NCBI GenBank assembly: GCA_013335845.1
Contig: JAAXUU010000001.1
Span: 1 to 15,928 of the forward strand
DNA length: 15,928 bases
Direction of reading: 5' to 3'
DNA from: Actinomycetota bacterium
GTDB taxonomy: Bacteria; Actinomycetota; Coriobacteriia; Coriobacteriales; RUG844
The first letter of the stretch is position 1. The number at the start of each line of letters is the position of its first letter. Positions 6,861-14,712 of the stretch are shown here, in pieces. A model generated the notes under the pieces. The model had not been told where the DNA came from, did no database searches, and saw nothing but the letters and a program-made list of their open reading frames with translations. Position numbers and translations under genes: made by a program.

Positions 6861-7566
6861 CTTGGATCGTCTCGGGAATCTTGTATCCAATCCGGTGGAC
6901 CGTGAGAAGATACTTCGGCTCCGAAGGATTCTCTTCGATCTTCTCACGGATTTTCCTTACGAACACCGTGATGCTGTTCCGCCCCCTATAGACATCCTCG
7001 CCCCACACCTTCTCATAGATCTGTTCGCGCGTGAATACCGCACCGGCATTCATGGCGAGCGTAGCTAGGATATCGAATTCTTTGGACGTTAGTTTCGCAG
7101 GCTGCCCTTTCACATATGCCTCGTGTTCGGAGAATCGCAATTCAAGGTCGCCGAGCACGAATGTATCTTCCCGATGGGGATTCTTCTGAAAGCTGACATT
7201 GCCTTCGTGGCGTCGGATAGCTGCGAGAATGTGAAGGAGGAGTTCCGCCGAGTCGAACGGCTTCGTCACGTAGTCATCACCGCCGACCTTGTACCCGATG
7301 CTTTTATCGACGATATCCCCTTTTGCCGAGAGAAAGATGATGGGGACTCGACGGCCCTCTTCCCGGATTTTCGTGCATACATCGAAACCATTAAGATCCG
7401 GCAGCATGACATCGAGTAGTAACAAGTCGGGATGCTCCTGCTTGAGCATCTGGAGCCCTTCTTGCCCTCTTCTGGCACCGCAGAAAGCATACCCGCTGCT
7501 CGTAAGCAACTCCTTGATCGCTGTGTGCAGACTCTCTTCATCATCGATGAGCATTACTTTCTTCAT
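6853..7566 (-). CDS. OmpR/PhoB-family DNA-binding response regulator
   Basis: 237-residue cytoplasmic regulator. Seen: receiver domain at 1-120 with acidic pocket Asp8/Asp9, phosphoacceptor Asp52 in LLLLDVMLPDLNG, Ser80, and Lys102 in VTKPF. A winged-helix effector domain spans about 137-235, with LTSKEFDILATL, FTREQIYEKVWG, the recognition helix SITVFVRKIREKI and the wing VHRIGYKI. The ATG at 7566 overlaps the kinase stop by four bases (ATGA), so the two are translationally coupled and form a pair. The next gene downstream is the molybdoenzyme operon in the same orientation, separated by about 200 bp that hold a candidate promoter and an 11-bp-phased repeat array. This regulator therefore probably controls that operon, which is inference from position. 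Confidence 0.95.
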   Translation of the reverse strand: MKKVMLIDDEESLHTAIKELLTSSGYAFCGARRGQEGLQMLKQEHPDLLLLDVMLPDLNGFDVCTKIREEGRRVPIIFLSAKGDIVDKSIGYKVGGDDYVTKPFDSAELLLHILAAIRRHEGNVSFQKNPHREDTFVLGDLELRFSEHEAYVKGQPAKLTSKEFDILATLAMNAGAVFTREQIYEKVWGEDVYRGRNSITVFVRKIREKIEENPSEPKYLLTVHRIGYKIPETIQES

Positions 7567-9227
7567 CGGTCGACATCCTCTTCTTCAAAATGCACGATCG
7601 CCTCCGACGGAATGCGGACTACGAACGTGCTCCCTTTTCCAAGCGTGCTCTCAACGGATACCGTATACCCCTGTAACTCCGAATACCCTTTCACAAGTGA
7701 CAGTCCAAGTCCGCTGCCCCTGAAATCCCGCGTTATACCGACGTCAACCTGCACGAATCGGTCGAAGATACGCTCCCGGTCATTTTCTGCGATACCGATT
7801 CCGGTATCGGCCGTCTTGATATAGACCGCATCCTCGTCCTTGTCATATTCGATCGACAACTGGACCTTGCCGCCCTTAGGTGTGAATTTGATGGCGTTGT
7901 TCGCAAGGTTCTCGAGCATGCGTAGCGTCTTCTCGAAATCGCCTTTCACGAGAGGGACGTCTGAATCGACACACGCAGAGAACTCGACTCCTGTGCTCTT
8001 CGCCAGAGGGATGGTGATTGCTTTTACGGACGTAGCCAGATCCCCAAGATCCATGAAATCGCAAACTACGTTCTCATTTCCCGCGTCGGATCGTGCGATA
8101 TCCAGTATGTTGTTGATCATCCCGAGTAGGATATGACAATTCTTCTCGATCTCGAACCAAGACCGTTCTTCCTTTTCGTCGTGCTGTTCTTTTGCTTCCG
8201 CTCGAAGCAGCTGTGTGAAAACGAGAATGGATGTCAACGGCGTCCGCAGTTCGTGACTCACCATCGAAAGGAAGTCGGATTTGTACTGCACTTCTCGGAC
8301 GAGTAGGTTGTTGAGGTGTTCCAAAGTCTCATTCGCCTGTATGAGATCATGCGTCCTGTCTTTGACTTCTTCCTCGAGGTTCGCATAGAGGGTATTCAAT
8401 TTCCCAGCCATATCGTTGAATCCCGCGACCAGCTCCCTGATCTCCTTCGCCTCGTATTCCTCATCTATCGTGATGGCGAGATCGCCACCGCTCATCAGTT
8501 CGAATGATTTCTTGATTTTATCGAGCGGCCTGAACACGAAGAAGAATACGACCAGAAATATGATGGAATACGCCGCCAACGTGGCTATTGTAACAAAAAA
8601 AGCATCATTAGCGATGTTCTTCTTCAGCGTGGCGTTGTACATGTCCAGAGGGATGATGATGCTGATCGCACCGCCAATCGAGTCCAGCGTCCAGCCTTCC
8701 TTCGCATGCCCGGTGACATCGATTTCCCCGACGGGGTCGCCGTGGCAGGTCAGGCAGCTATCGGTGACCTCGAGAGCGCGAACATAACGGAACACTTCTT
8801 CGCCATCATATTCGCTTATCCCGTAGAATTCCGTCCTAGTCCTGTCGGCCTCGAAAACCGCCAAAGCCTCGAGCTCGTATCCATCGGGCGCATCGATTAT
8901 GTTGCGAGGCTCTACGTTCGTATAGCGGATCTTATAGTCGTTATCCGCCGAGAAGATAGCACCGACGCTCTTACCTACGAACGCGCAATAGAGATTGGAC
9001 TGCTGATAGAACTCCTCGGTGTCGTCATCGAAGCGTTTCTCGGCGTACTCCATGAATTGCCAGACAGCGTCCATCTCATCCGCGAATATCCGGGCTTCCT
9101 CGAGCAAGGCCTCTTGCCCCGATTCGACCAGGGAGTTCCTATCGGCGATGATGAAAACCACAAATGATACACCGAAGACAAACACCATAGACACTATCAG
9201 AATCGTCCTCAAACCGATCTTTTTCAT
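7563..9227 (-). CDS. Sensor histidine kinase with extracytoplasmic Tll0287-like (DUF3365) c-type heme domain
   Basis: 554-residue membrane kinase. Seen: transmembrane helix at about 7-28; extracytoplasmic domain at 30-208 containing IRYTNVEPRN and RYVRALEVTDSCLTCHG, with the covalent heme motif CLTCH at 158-162; second helix at about 210-232; HAMP at about 232-285; a charged coiled-coil linker; dimerisation domain with His325 in SHELRTP; and an ATPase domain with NLANNAIKF (N box, 440-448), DTGIG (474-478) and GSGLGLS (504-510). The extracytoplasmic part fits the Tll0287-like family, known for c-heme redox sensing. No PAS domain is visible. GGGAGGGG precedes the ATG at 9227. The response regulator overlaps its 3' end. 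Likely signal: redox state, or a heme ligand, outside the membrane, used to switch the adjacent molybdoenzyme operon (inference). Confidence 0.93.
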   Translation of the reverse strand: MKKIGLRTILIVSMVFVFGVSFVVFIIADRNSLVESGQEALLEEARIFADEMDAVWQFMEYAEKRFDDDTEEFYQQSNLYCAFVGKSVGAIFSADNDYKIRYTNVEPRNIIDAPDGYELEALAVFEADRTRTEFYGISEYDGEEVFRYVRALEVTDSCLTCHGDPVGEIDVTGHAKEGWTLDSIGGAISIIIPLDMYNATLKKNIANDAFFVTIATLAAYSIIFLVVFFFVFRPLDKIKKSFELMSGGDLAITIDEEYEAKEIRELVAGFNDMAGKLNTLYANLEEEVKDRTHDLIQANETLEHLNNLLVREVQYKSDFLSMVSHELRTPLTSILVFTQLLRAEAKEQHDEKEERSWFEIEKNCHILLGMINNILDIARSDAGNENVVCDFMDLGDLATSVKAITIPLAKSTGVEFSACVDSDVPLVKGDFEKTLRMLENLANNAIKFTPKGGKVQLSIEYDKDEDAVYIKTADTGIGIAENDRERIFDRFVQVDVGITRDFRGSGLGLSLVKGYSELQGYTVSVESTLGKGSTFVVRIPSEAIVHFEEEDVDR

Positions 9228-9269
9228 GCCCCTCCCCCGTAGAACCGATCCATCCCCGTAAGACCGCTC

Positions 9270-9286
9270 AGTGCAGGTGCACTATA
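9270..9286 (-). promoter_or_regulatory. Inverted repeat overlapping a -10-like element before the kinase gene
   Basis: AGTGCA (9270-9275), GG, TGCACT (9278-9283) is a perfect 6-bp inverted repeat. On the minus strand it runs into TATAGT (9286-9281), a plausible -10 about 55 bases before the kinase ATG. The overlap suits an operator at the start of transcription. No convincing -35 is visible at 17 bp. Confidence 0.4.
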
Positions 9287-9334
9287 TTGACTCTATTCAG
9301 TGTTATTAGCAAGCCGATTTTTATGAAATTGCGC

Positions 9335-9360
9335 CTTGCCGTGGGTGCACGCCCGCCAAG
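9335..9360 (-). terminator. Imperfect hairpin after the first LuxR gene, weak terminator candidate
   Basis: On the minus strand CTTG...CAAG encloses a G-rich/C-rich inner stem (GGG/CCC), with a mismatch and a bulge, about 25 bases after the LuxR stop codon. There is no clear T tract directly after it, so function is doubtful. Confidence 0.2.
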
Positions 9361-9384
9361 CATTCGCACGTGTTACCCCGCCAA

Positions 9385-10827
9385 CTACTGCGCGATTTGC
9401 GGTATTTCGACTCGCTCTATGGTGATGATCAGCTCTTCGCGCGTATGCACGTCAAGTTTCTGGTAAATGTGATTGACGTGCGTCTTGACGGTGTTTTGCG
9501 AGAGGATTATCTCATCGGCGATTGTCTGGATGTTCCGCCCCCGTATGAGCAAGCTGAGTATCTCCTCTTCCCTTTTGGAGAGGCCAAATGATTTCGCGGC
9601 GTTATGGCACTGATTCTGAACGCTTTCGGCAATACTCTGATAGGCGGGCAGTTTGATTGGCGCGATGCTTTCATTCCCAATTGCGAAGATATTCCTCTTG
9701 GCCTGAGGCATGAAGATGAAGCCGATGAAGAATAGCGCATACACGATGGTTATCGTGGCGATTATCGGCCAAGGAGGCACAAGACCGCCGACTACGAATC
9801 CCAGAAACGTACCGAGTATCAACCCGAACGCATTGACAAGATTCCCGATCGCGAAGGTTTGGAATGGGTTCCGCTTCGACACGCTGGCAACCATGCCGAG
9901 GAAGCTGTAGAACGTAGCGACGAATAGGTAATAGCCGGAATACATAAGGATGTGCATCAGAGTAAGGTTGCTACTCGAACTCGCGAAGAGATAGAGGAGG
10001 AGACTCCCTGTCGTGAGGAGCACCGTGATAACGGAAAGCACGGCTGTTTTTCTTTTCTCGAGGACGATTTCCACGAAAATCGACATGCCGATGATAAGCA
10101 ACACGCATGAGTACACAAGCGACCACATGCTACTGGACACTACCGCTCCGGTTGAAGAAATCTGCATGTTCAAGAAATTGATGGGAACAGAGAAGACGAT
10201 GATGTAGATGAGTAGTTTCCGAGGCGGGTTATAGCTTCTGATCGACTGCTCCTGCTCAGGCATGAACTCGATCCGCTCCGAGCGCAGAACATGGCGGAGG
10301 CATAGCACCGAAACGGCTGGGAACAAGGCGGTAAGCACGATCGAAATCGCATCGGGAAGCGAATTCACGAACAGATAGAGAAAGAAACTGCCGATGATCG
10401 CACTGAATGTTGCGACGATCTGGGCCCGCGGAGAAACCAGCCGGACGTAGCCCTCTCCCCACATCGCCAGCAATCCTCCTGTGCTGCATGCCGTTGCGAT
10501 CGTCCCCAGTATCACCGGTACGTTCGATACCTGCGTGACGTAATTCTCGAACCCCATGAGCAACGTGCCGAGAATCCCCATAAGAGCCAGGGCATAAGAG
10601 AAGACGCGATGATTCGTCCTCGAAGAAACCCACGCGGAAAAAAGGATTATCGCAAAAAGCGAGATGAGCAAGGTCCCATTACTCAATGAGAAAACGAAGA
10701 ATGTATTCGCCTCGGTCGCATAGATCGGTGCGGTCACGGTTGCATGTATCCATGCATGAAAGAACATCATCCCCGCGAAGAACGACAGAAAGTTCCTTTC
10801 TTTCGCAACCTTCAGGATAGTATTCAA
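9385..10827 (-). CDS. Membrane LuxR-family regulator: about 12 transmembrane helices plus C-terminal HTH
   Basis: 480-residue protein. Roughly residues 10-385 are a series of about twelve hydrophobic helices resembling a major-facilitator fold, starting with FFAGMMFFHAWIHATVT. Residues about 412-470 are a LuxR-type HTH: LSKREEEILSLLIRG, IADEIILSQNTVKTHVNHIYQKLDV. There is no receiver domain, so the membrane part is the likely sensor; this design is common in Eggerthellaceae beside respiratory reductase genes. It is divergent from the FAD/FMN reductase at 11015, its probable target. The start is a TTG with GGGG only four bases upstream; no in-frame ATG fits better until residue 20. The C-terminal HTH is intact. 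What the membrane domain binds cannot be read from sequence. Confidence 0.88.
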   Translation of the reverse strand: MNTILKVAKERNFLSFFAGMMFFHAWIHATVTAPIYATEANTFFVFSLSNGTLLISLFAIILFSAWVSSRTNHRVFSYALALMGILGTLLMGFENYVTQVSNVPVILGTIATACSTGGLLAMWGEGYVRLVSPRAQIVATFSAIIGSFFLYLFVNSLPDAISIVLTALFPAVSVLCLRHVLRSERIEFMPEQEQSIRSYNPPRKLLIYIIVFSVPINFLNMQISSTGAVVSSSMWSLVYSCVLLIIGMSIFVEIVLEKRKTAVLSVITVLLTTGSLLLYLFASSSSNLTLMHILMYSGYYLFVATFYSFLGMVASVSKRNPFQTFAIGNLVNAFGLILGTFLGFVVGGLVPPWPIIATITIVYALFFIGFIFMPQAKRNIFAIGNESIAPIKLPAYQSIAESVQNQCHNAAKSFGLSKREEEILSLLIRGRNIQTIADEIILSQNTVKTHVNHIYQKLDVHTREELIITIERVEIPQIAQ

Positions 10828-10841
10828 AAATCCCCATTTCG

Positions 10842-10867
10842 AATATAAATCACCCGCAACAGGTGAT
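10842..10867 (-). promoter_or_regulatory. Candidate operator/promoter region of the first LuxR gene
   Basis: ATCACC (10849-10854) and GGTGAT (10862-10867) form an inverted repeat with a 7-bp spacer. On the minus strand ATCACCTGTTG lies nine bases before TATATT (10847-10842). The same 11-mer stands seven bases before TATACT in the molybdoenzyme promoter. If TATATT were the -10, the leader before TTG 10827 would be only about 8 nt, which is a weakness. Confidence 0.35.
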
Positions 10868-10879
10868 AGCGAAGAGCCT

Positions 10880-10915
10880 GAACACCCACGGTGTTCGATG
10901 TATGTCGATTATAGA
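10880..10915 (+). promoter_or_regulatory. Palindromic operator and -10 of the FAD/FMN reductase promoter
   Basis: GAACACC (10880-10886), CAC, GGTGTTC (10890-10896) is a perfect 7-bp inverted repeat with a 3-bp spacer. TATAGA at 10910-10915 is a plausible -10; the palindrome would then cover the -35 position. A related half-site GGTGTTTT follows at 10924-10931. A dimeric regulator, plausibly the divergent LuxR protein, could act here on both genes. Confidence 0.5.
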
Positions 10916-10932
10916 AGAAGTAGGGTGTTTTA

Positions 10933-10996
10933 CAAGCCGCTGTGCATAGAGATGCCCGCCCATGCAAACAATCTGAATCGGGCGATTAGCGGCTTG
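10933..10996 (+). promoter_or_regulatory. Nested stem structure in the leader of the FAD/FMN reductase gene
   Basis: CAAGCCGCT (10933-10941) pairs perfectly with AGCGGCTTG (10988-10996). Inside, GCCCG (10954-10958) pairs with CGGGC (10979-10983). The outer stem ends a few bases before the ribosome site AAAGGGG and 18 bases before the ATG. In the transcript this could be a cis-acting RNA; as DNA it could be a spaced operator pair. I recognise no known riboswitch class. Confidence 0.4.
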
Positions 10997-11014
10997 CAAA
11001 GAAAGGGGTAGGGA

Positions 11015-12967
11015 ATGGATATGAACCGTAGAAACTTCTTCAAGGGGGCAGGAGTCATCGGGGGCACCGTTGCTCTGTCATCACTGATCGGGTGTTCGGC
11101 GAAGACATCCTCGTCGGAAGAAGCGAATGCCGAAGAAGCCGAGGCAATCACTCCCGTCGGGACGTATACTGCCGACGTATGCGTCATGGGAGCAGGAATA
11201 TCCGGCTTGACGACAACCGTTCAAGCGTTGGAGAACGGATTGTCCGTCGTCCTTATCGAGAAGAGCGGCGGCACCGGAGGTGGCGGCCGAGGGACAGAGG
11301 GGGTCTTCGCCGTTGGCAGCCAGATGCAGCAGGGTCTCGGTATCAATATCGATCCCGCAGCAGTTATCTCACGCGAGATGAGCTACCACCACAATCGCAC
11401 TGATGGACTCCGTTGGCTCGACCTGATCAAAGCCTCCGGTGACAATATCGCATGGCTCATCGAAAACGGCGTTCAGTTCACTGGTGTCGTCGATGACTAT
11501 CATGGTGGAGAGTTCGAAACCTTCCACTGGTTCGGCGAGAACCGCGCCGCGGAAGCCTATGCACCTCCGATGACGAAACGCGCAGAGGATCTTGGTGCCA
11601 CGATCCTCCTCAACACCACTGGCGATAAGCTGATCGTCGACACTGACGGCAAGGTCACCGGTATCTACGCGAAGAAAGCCGATGGCAGCTACATCCAAAT
11701 CAATGCAAAGGCGGTCGTATTCGCTGGTGGAGGATTCGCAAACAATGACGAGTACTTGGCAAGAGGACATTTTTCAAACGTCGAAAACGTCCAGCGCTTC
11801 CTCTATGGATTCAACGGAGATGGCCTGCGCATGGCCACAGAAATCGGCGGCACCGACGCTCTCGACCGTTTCTCAGGTCTGTTCCAGTTGACCGTCTCGG
11901 GTGCACCGGGTGGAGAATATGGCACCTTCGGTAGCGGCAACGGCCTGGTTGTAGGTTCCCATAGTGGCAACAACATCTGGATCCAGGAAACCGGCGAGCG
12001 CTACTGCGCCGAGAACTCGGGTGATGAGAACTGGATGGCTCTCATGACTCCGACGCAGGTTCACAAGGATTTCTTCTCGATATTCGATCGCGAGACGTTC
12101 AACGGAAACGTCAAGAACATCATGTTCCCGGCCGATACATACGATGAGTCGATGGCAGAAATCGATGAGCGCTTCAAGACCAATCCCTACGGCGATGCTT
12201 TCGTCGCAGATACGATTGAAGAGCTGGCAAAAATGGTTTCCGCTGCATTCCCCGAAATCGATGTGGAAACCTTCGTTGCGACAGTTGATCGGTATAACGA
12301 GATGTGCGCCACCGGCGTGGACGCAGATTTCGGCAAGCCCTCGAAGTACATGGTAGCAATGGCCAAGGGTCCGTTCTATTGCATCCGTCAAATCCAAGCA
12401 TGCATGGTCACCTTCGGTGGCATCCGTGTCAACCGCAAGTTCGAATGCATCAAGTCTGACTGGTCGAGCATCCCCGGTTTGTACTCCGTAGGCGTCGACT
12501 CGGCCGACATCTGGCCGAACGTCTACACCATCAACGTTCCCGGCGGTACGAATGCAAACAATGTCAATTCAGGACGCTCCGCCGCAAACAATATCCTCGA
12601 GTTCGTAGGTAACGAGGCTACAGGGACGATTACGACCGAGGGAGATACGAGCCCGAGCGTTATCGTCTGGGACGAGGGTGCCATGCCGTCGAGTATGAAA
12701 GATGGCACCTACACCTCCGAGCCGGCGCGCGGCATGTTCGGGACTATTACCGCAACGGTTACGATTTCGAGCGGCAAGATCAAGGAAATCACACAGGTGA
12801 ATGAGCTGGAGACTTCGTACATCGGAGTTGTCGCAATGGAAAACGTGCTGATCCCGGAGATCATAGCCGCAAACGACGTTCATGTCGATGCGGTCTCAGG
12901 CGCAACCCACAGCTCCAACGGTCTTCGCAAGGCAGTCCTAGATTGCTGCAAGCAGGCTGCTGAGTAA
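11015..12967 (+). CDS. Tat-exported lipoprotein FAD-binding reductase with C-terminal FMN-binding domain
   Basis: 650-residue extracytoplasmic flavoprotein. Seen: Tat motif NRRNFFKG at 4-11 and lipobox SLIGC with Cys27; FAD dinucleotide fold VCVMGAGISGL with GAGISG at 59-64; C-terminal FAD piece IPGLYSVGVDSADIW then GGTNANNVNSGRSAANN; and an FMN-binding domain at about 555-650 ending in VSGATHSSNG, where Thr631 is the expected covalent FMN site. A linker-borne FMN lets it take electrons from membrane donors and pass them to a substrate at FAD. The fumarate reductase HHTMGG motif is replaced by MVTFGG (Met464, Val465), so fumarate is unlikely. The ATG at 11015 has AAAGGGGTAGGGA upstream; Met3 is an alternative. 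Divergent LuxR regulator upstream, strong terminator downstream, so it is monocistronic. Substrate unknown. Confidence 0.92.
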   Translation: MDMNRRNFFKGAGVIGGTVALSSLIGCSAKTSSSEEANAEEAEAITPVGTYTADVCVMGAGISGLTTTVQALENGLSVVLIEKSGGTGGGGRGTEGVFAVGSQMQQGLGINIDPAAVISREMSYHHNRTDGLRWLDLIKASGDNIAWLIENGVQFTGVVDDYHGGEFETFHWFGENRAAEAYAPPMTKRAEDLGATILLNTTGDKLIVDTDGKVTGIYAKKADGSYIQINAKAVVFAGGGFANNDEYLARGHFSNVENVQRFLYGFNGDGLRMATEIGGTDALDRFSGLFQLTVSGAPGGEYGTFGSGNGLVVGSHSGNNIWIQETGERYCAENSGDENWMALMTPTQVHKDFFSIFDRETFNGNVKNIMFPADTYDESMAEIDERFKTNPYGDAFVADTIEELAKMVSAAFPEIDVETFVATVDRYNEMCATGVDADFGKPSKYMVAMAKGPFYCIRQIQACMVTFGGIRVNRKFECIKSDWSSIPGLYSVGVDSADIWPNVYTINVPGGTNANNVNSGRSAANNILEFVGNEATGTITTEGDTSPSVIVWDEGAMPSSMKDGTYTSEPARGMFGTITATVTISSGKIKEITQVNELETSYIGVVAMENVLIPEIIAANDVHVDAVSGATHSSNGLRKAVLDCCKQAAE

Positions 12968-13020
12968 AGCCATTCAAGTGCCGAGAAGACCACACGATAC
13001 GAACCTAACCGTACGTACAA

Positions 13021-13050
13021 GCGCCCCGTTTGCAGAAGCAGACGGGGCGC
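13021..13050 (+). terminator. Intergenic terminator hairpin between convergent genes
   Basis: GCGCCCCGTTTGC (13021-13033) pairs with GCAGACGGGGCGC (13038-13050): 13 bp with one G-T wobble and an AGAA loop. It lies 54 bases after the flavoprotein stop and 19 bases past the end of the convergent LuxR gene, so it may serve both. The following bases are CGTTATATAA, a weak T tract. Confidence 0.75.
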
Positions 13051-13068
13051 CGTTATATAAGAAGCGAC

Positions 13069-14529
13069 TTATTGATATTTCACTGCGTGCCCATCAATAA
13101 GGTCGAGAAGTTCCTGCCGAGAATGGACATTGAGTTTCGAGTAGATATGGCGAGCATGGGATCGTCCGGTGCCATCGGAAATCGATAACCTGCTTGCAAC
13201 CCATGGAATCGAGCGCCCTGCCGCCAAGTAACTAAGAAACTCCCCTTCGCGGGGCGTAAGAAGATATTTCCTGGATATATCTGCAACTGTTCTATCGATC
13301 GAATCTTGGGTTGGATTCGCCTGTGAACCCTCGACCTTTATCAAGGACCAAAATCCGGATGACCCCCTGTCGAGGATAAGAACCGTTGCGATTATCAAAA
13401 GGTAGACGACAACAGTCACAACAATGGCGATATTCACCGGTTCGATTCTCGTCCATGAATTGAACGCCAGCCCAATCAGGGAACCAAGTAACGTGCCGCC
13501 CAAGCCAACCGCGCGAGTAAGCGAGATGATACGCGATGTATCGAATTCCCAAATAGACCCCAGAGAACAGATGACGATCCAAGCCATCATGTCATAGCAT
13601 GTGTACCCTACCATGATGACGGCGCACGAAAGAGCTGGACTTTTCACAAACGGAACCGCAAGAAAACCTGCAATCATGAGTAGAAAACCGGTTTTATAGG
13701 TGACCGTCGGCTTCCAAGAGAAAAGGGTTGTCCCCAAAAATATAATCAGAGCGATCGCGCCGCGCACCAGAATATTCTGATGTCCTATCTCACTCGCATT
13801 TGGAGCAGGAAGAACAAGCAGATATTCCATGATTCCGAATGTCGCGAAAAACATAAGCAATATGAGAAGAAAACGCGGTTGGACTTTTTCAAGAAGCGGT
13901 ATCGAACTGTCGAATTCCTGCTCGCTGGCACTATGCTTAACTTGAGGCGCATCTTCAGCATGGTTGATGGGATTAGTATGAAAACGATTAAGCAGAAATA
14001 CAGAAATTACCGGAAATACAATCGTTAGCACAGTTGCAGGAAGAGGATATGCGTTGGTTACGATTAGCCCAAATAGAACAGCTAGGGCAAATGTTCCGGG
14101 GATGCAGATACTGGCACCTTTAGCGCCAAGTTTCGAGGCGGCGACTCCCCAAGCTATCCCGACAAGACCCATGCCTAGGCCGGCGGCGACAATCGCCACC
14201 ACAAGAATCACCGTTAGAGGCAGGTAGCTGTATGCCACCATGAGGGCACTACCTGATAGTGCGCAACTGGAAGCGACCAGAAGCGTTTTCCGTTCGCATA
14301 GAAACGAGCGTGGAAGTTTCTTGATAAGTAGCACGGTTATCGGCGGGACGATTGAAAGAGCAAGCACGTACAGATGCACGATTGAAAGCGATATCGCAGC
14401 GACGTTCACAGGATGATAAAGGGTGGGCATGAAAAAGGCGGTATCAACCCACCCCCAGTATAGACCGAAGCCAATCATCAACTGCAAGAAATGTGCATTC
14501 GAAAACACCGACTCACGTAAGCGCTTCAT
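13069..14529 (-). CDS. Second membrane LuxR-family regulator (about 12 transmembrane helices plus HTH)
   Basis: 486-residue protein with the same plan as the regulator at 9385-10827: about twelve hydrophobic helices from residue 10 to about 390, then a LuxR HTH in the last 68 residues (LTPREGEFLSYLAAG; IYSKLNVHSRQELLDLI). The recognition region reads SISDGTGRSHARHIY, with Gly where most relatives have TVKxH, so its DNA target should differ from the first regulator's. The two paralogues are only distantly alike. The flavoprotein gene at 14764 lies directly upstream in the same orientation, separated by a terminator, and is the likely regulated partner (inference). The ATG at 14529 has GGGGG four bases upstream; TTG 14532 is a poorer start. 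Confidence 0.88.
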   Translation of the reverse strand: MKRLRESVFSNAHFLQLMIGFGLYWGWVDTAFFMPTLYHPVNVAAISLSIVHLYVLALSIVPPITVLLIKKLPRSFLCERKTLLVASSCALSGSALMVAYSYLPLTVILVVAIVAAGLGMGLVGIAWGVAASKLGAKGASICIPGTFALAVLFGLIVTNAYPLPATVLTIVFPVISVFLLNRFHTNPINHAEDAPQVKHSASEQEFDSSIPLLEKVQPRFLLILLMFFATFGIMEYLLVLPAPNASEIGHQNILVRGAIALIIFLGTTLFSWKPTVTYKTGFLLMIAGFLAVPFVKSPALSCAVIMVGYTCYDMMAWIVICSLGSIWEFDTSRIISLTRAVGLGGTLLGSLIGLAFNSWTRIEPVNIAIVVTVVVYLLIIATVLILDRGSSGFWSLIKVEGSQANPTQDSIDRTVADISRKYLLTPREGEFLSYLAAGRSIPWVASRLSISDGTGRSHARHIYSKLNVHSRQELLDLIDGHAVKYQ

Positions 14530-14614
14530 CAATCCCCCATAGCGAATTATGCTGGTATTCCGGCTATAAGCTGCAATACGATAACCACCGGCAATAGAAC
14601 ACGAACATCCCCCG

Positions 14615-14630
14615 TTGCATTATAATGCAA
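14615..14630 (-). promoter_or_regulatory. 16-bp perfect palindrome containing TATAAT, promoter of the second LuxR gene
   Basis: TTGCATTA/TAATGCAA (14615-14630) is a gapless perfect palindrome. It contains a consensus TATAAT on either strand; on the minus strand this would be a -10 about 90 bases before the ATG at 14529. No consensus -35 is visible. A dimer bound here would cover the -10, so repression or autoregulation is plausible. Confidence 0.5.
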
Positions 14631-14712
14631 GCGCCCTTGTTGAGTGCCACTGATTTCAGGACACCACACACTAATTCGGAATGAAAATCAATCTATGCAA
14701 CCGTAATACGAA

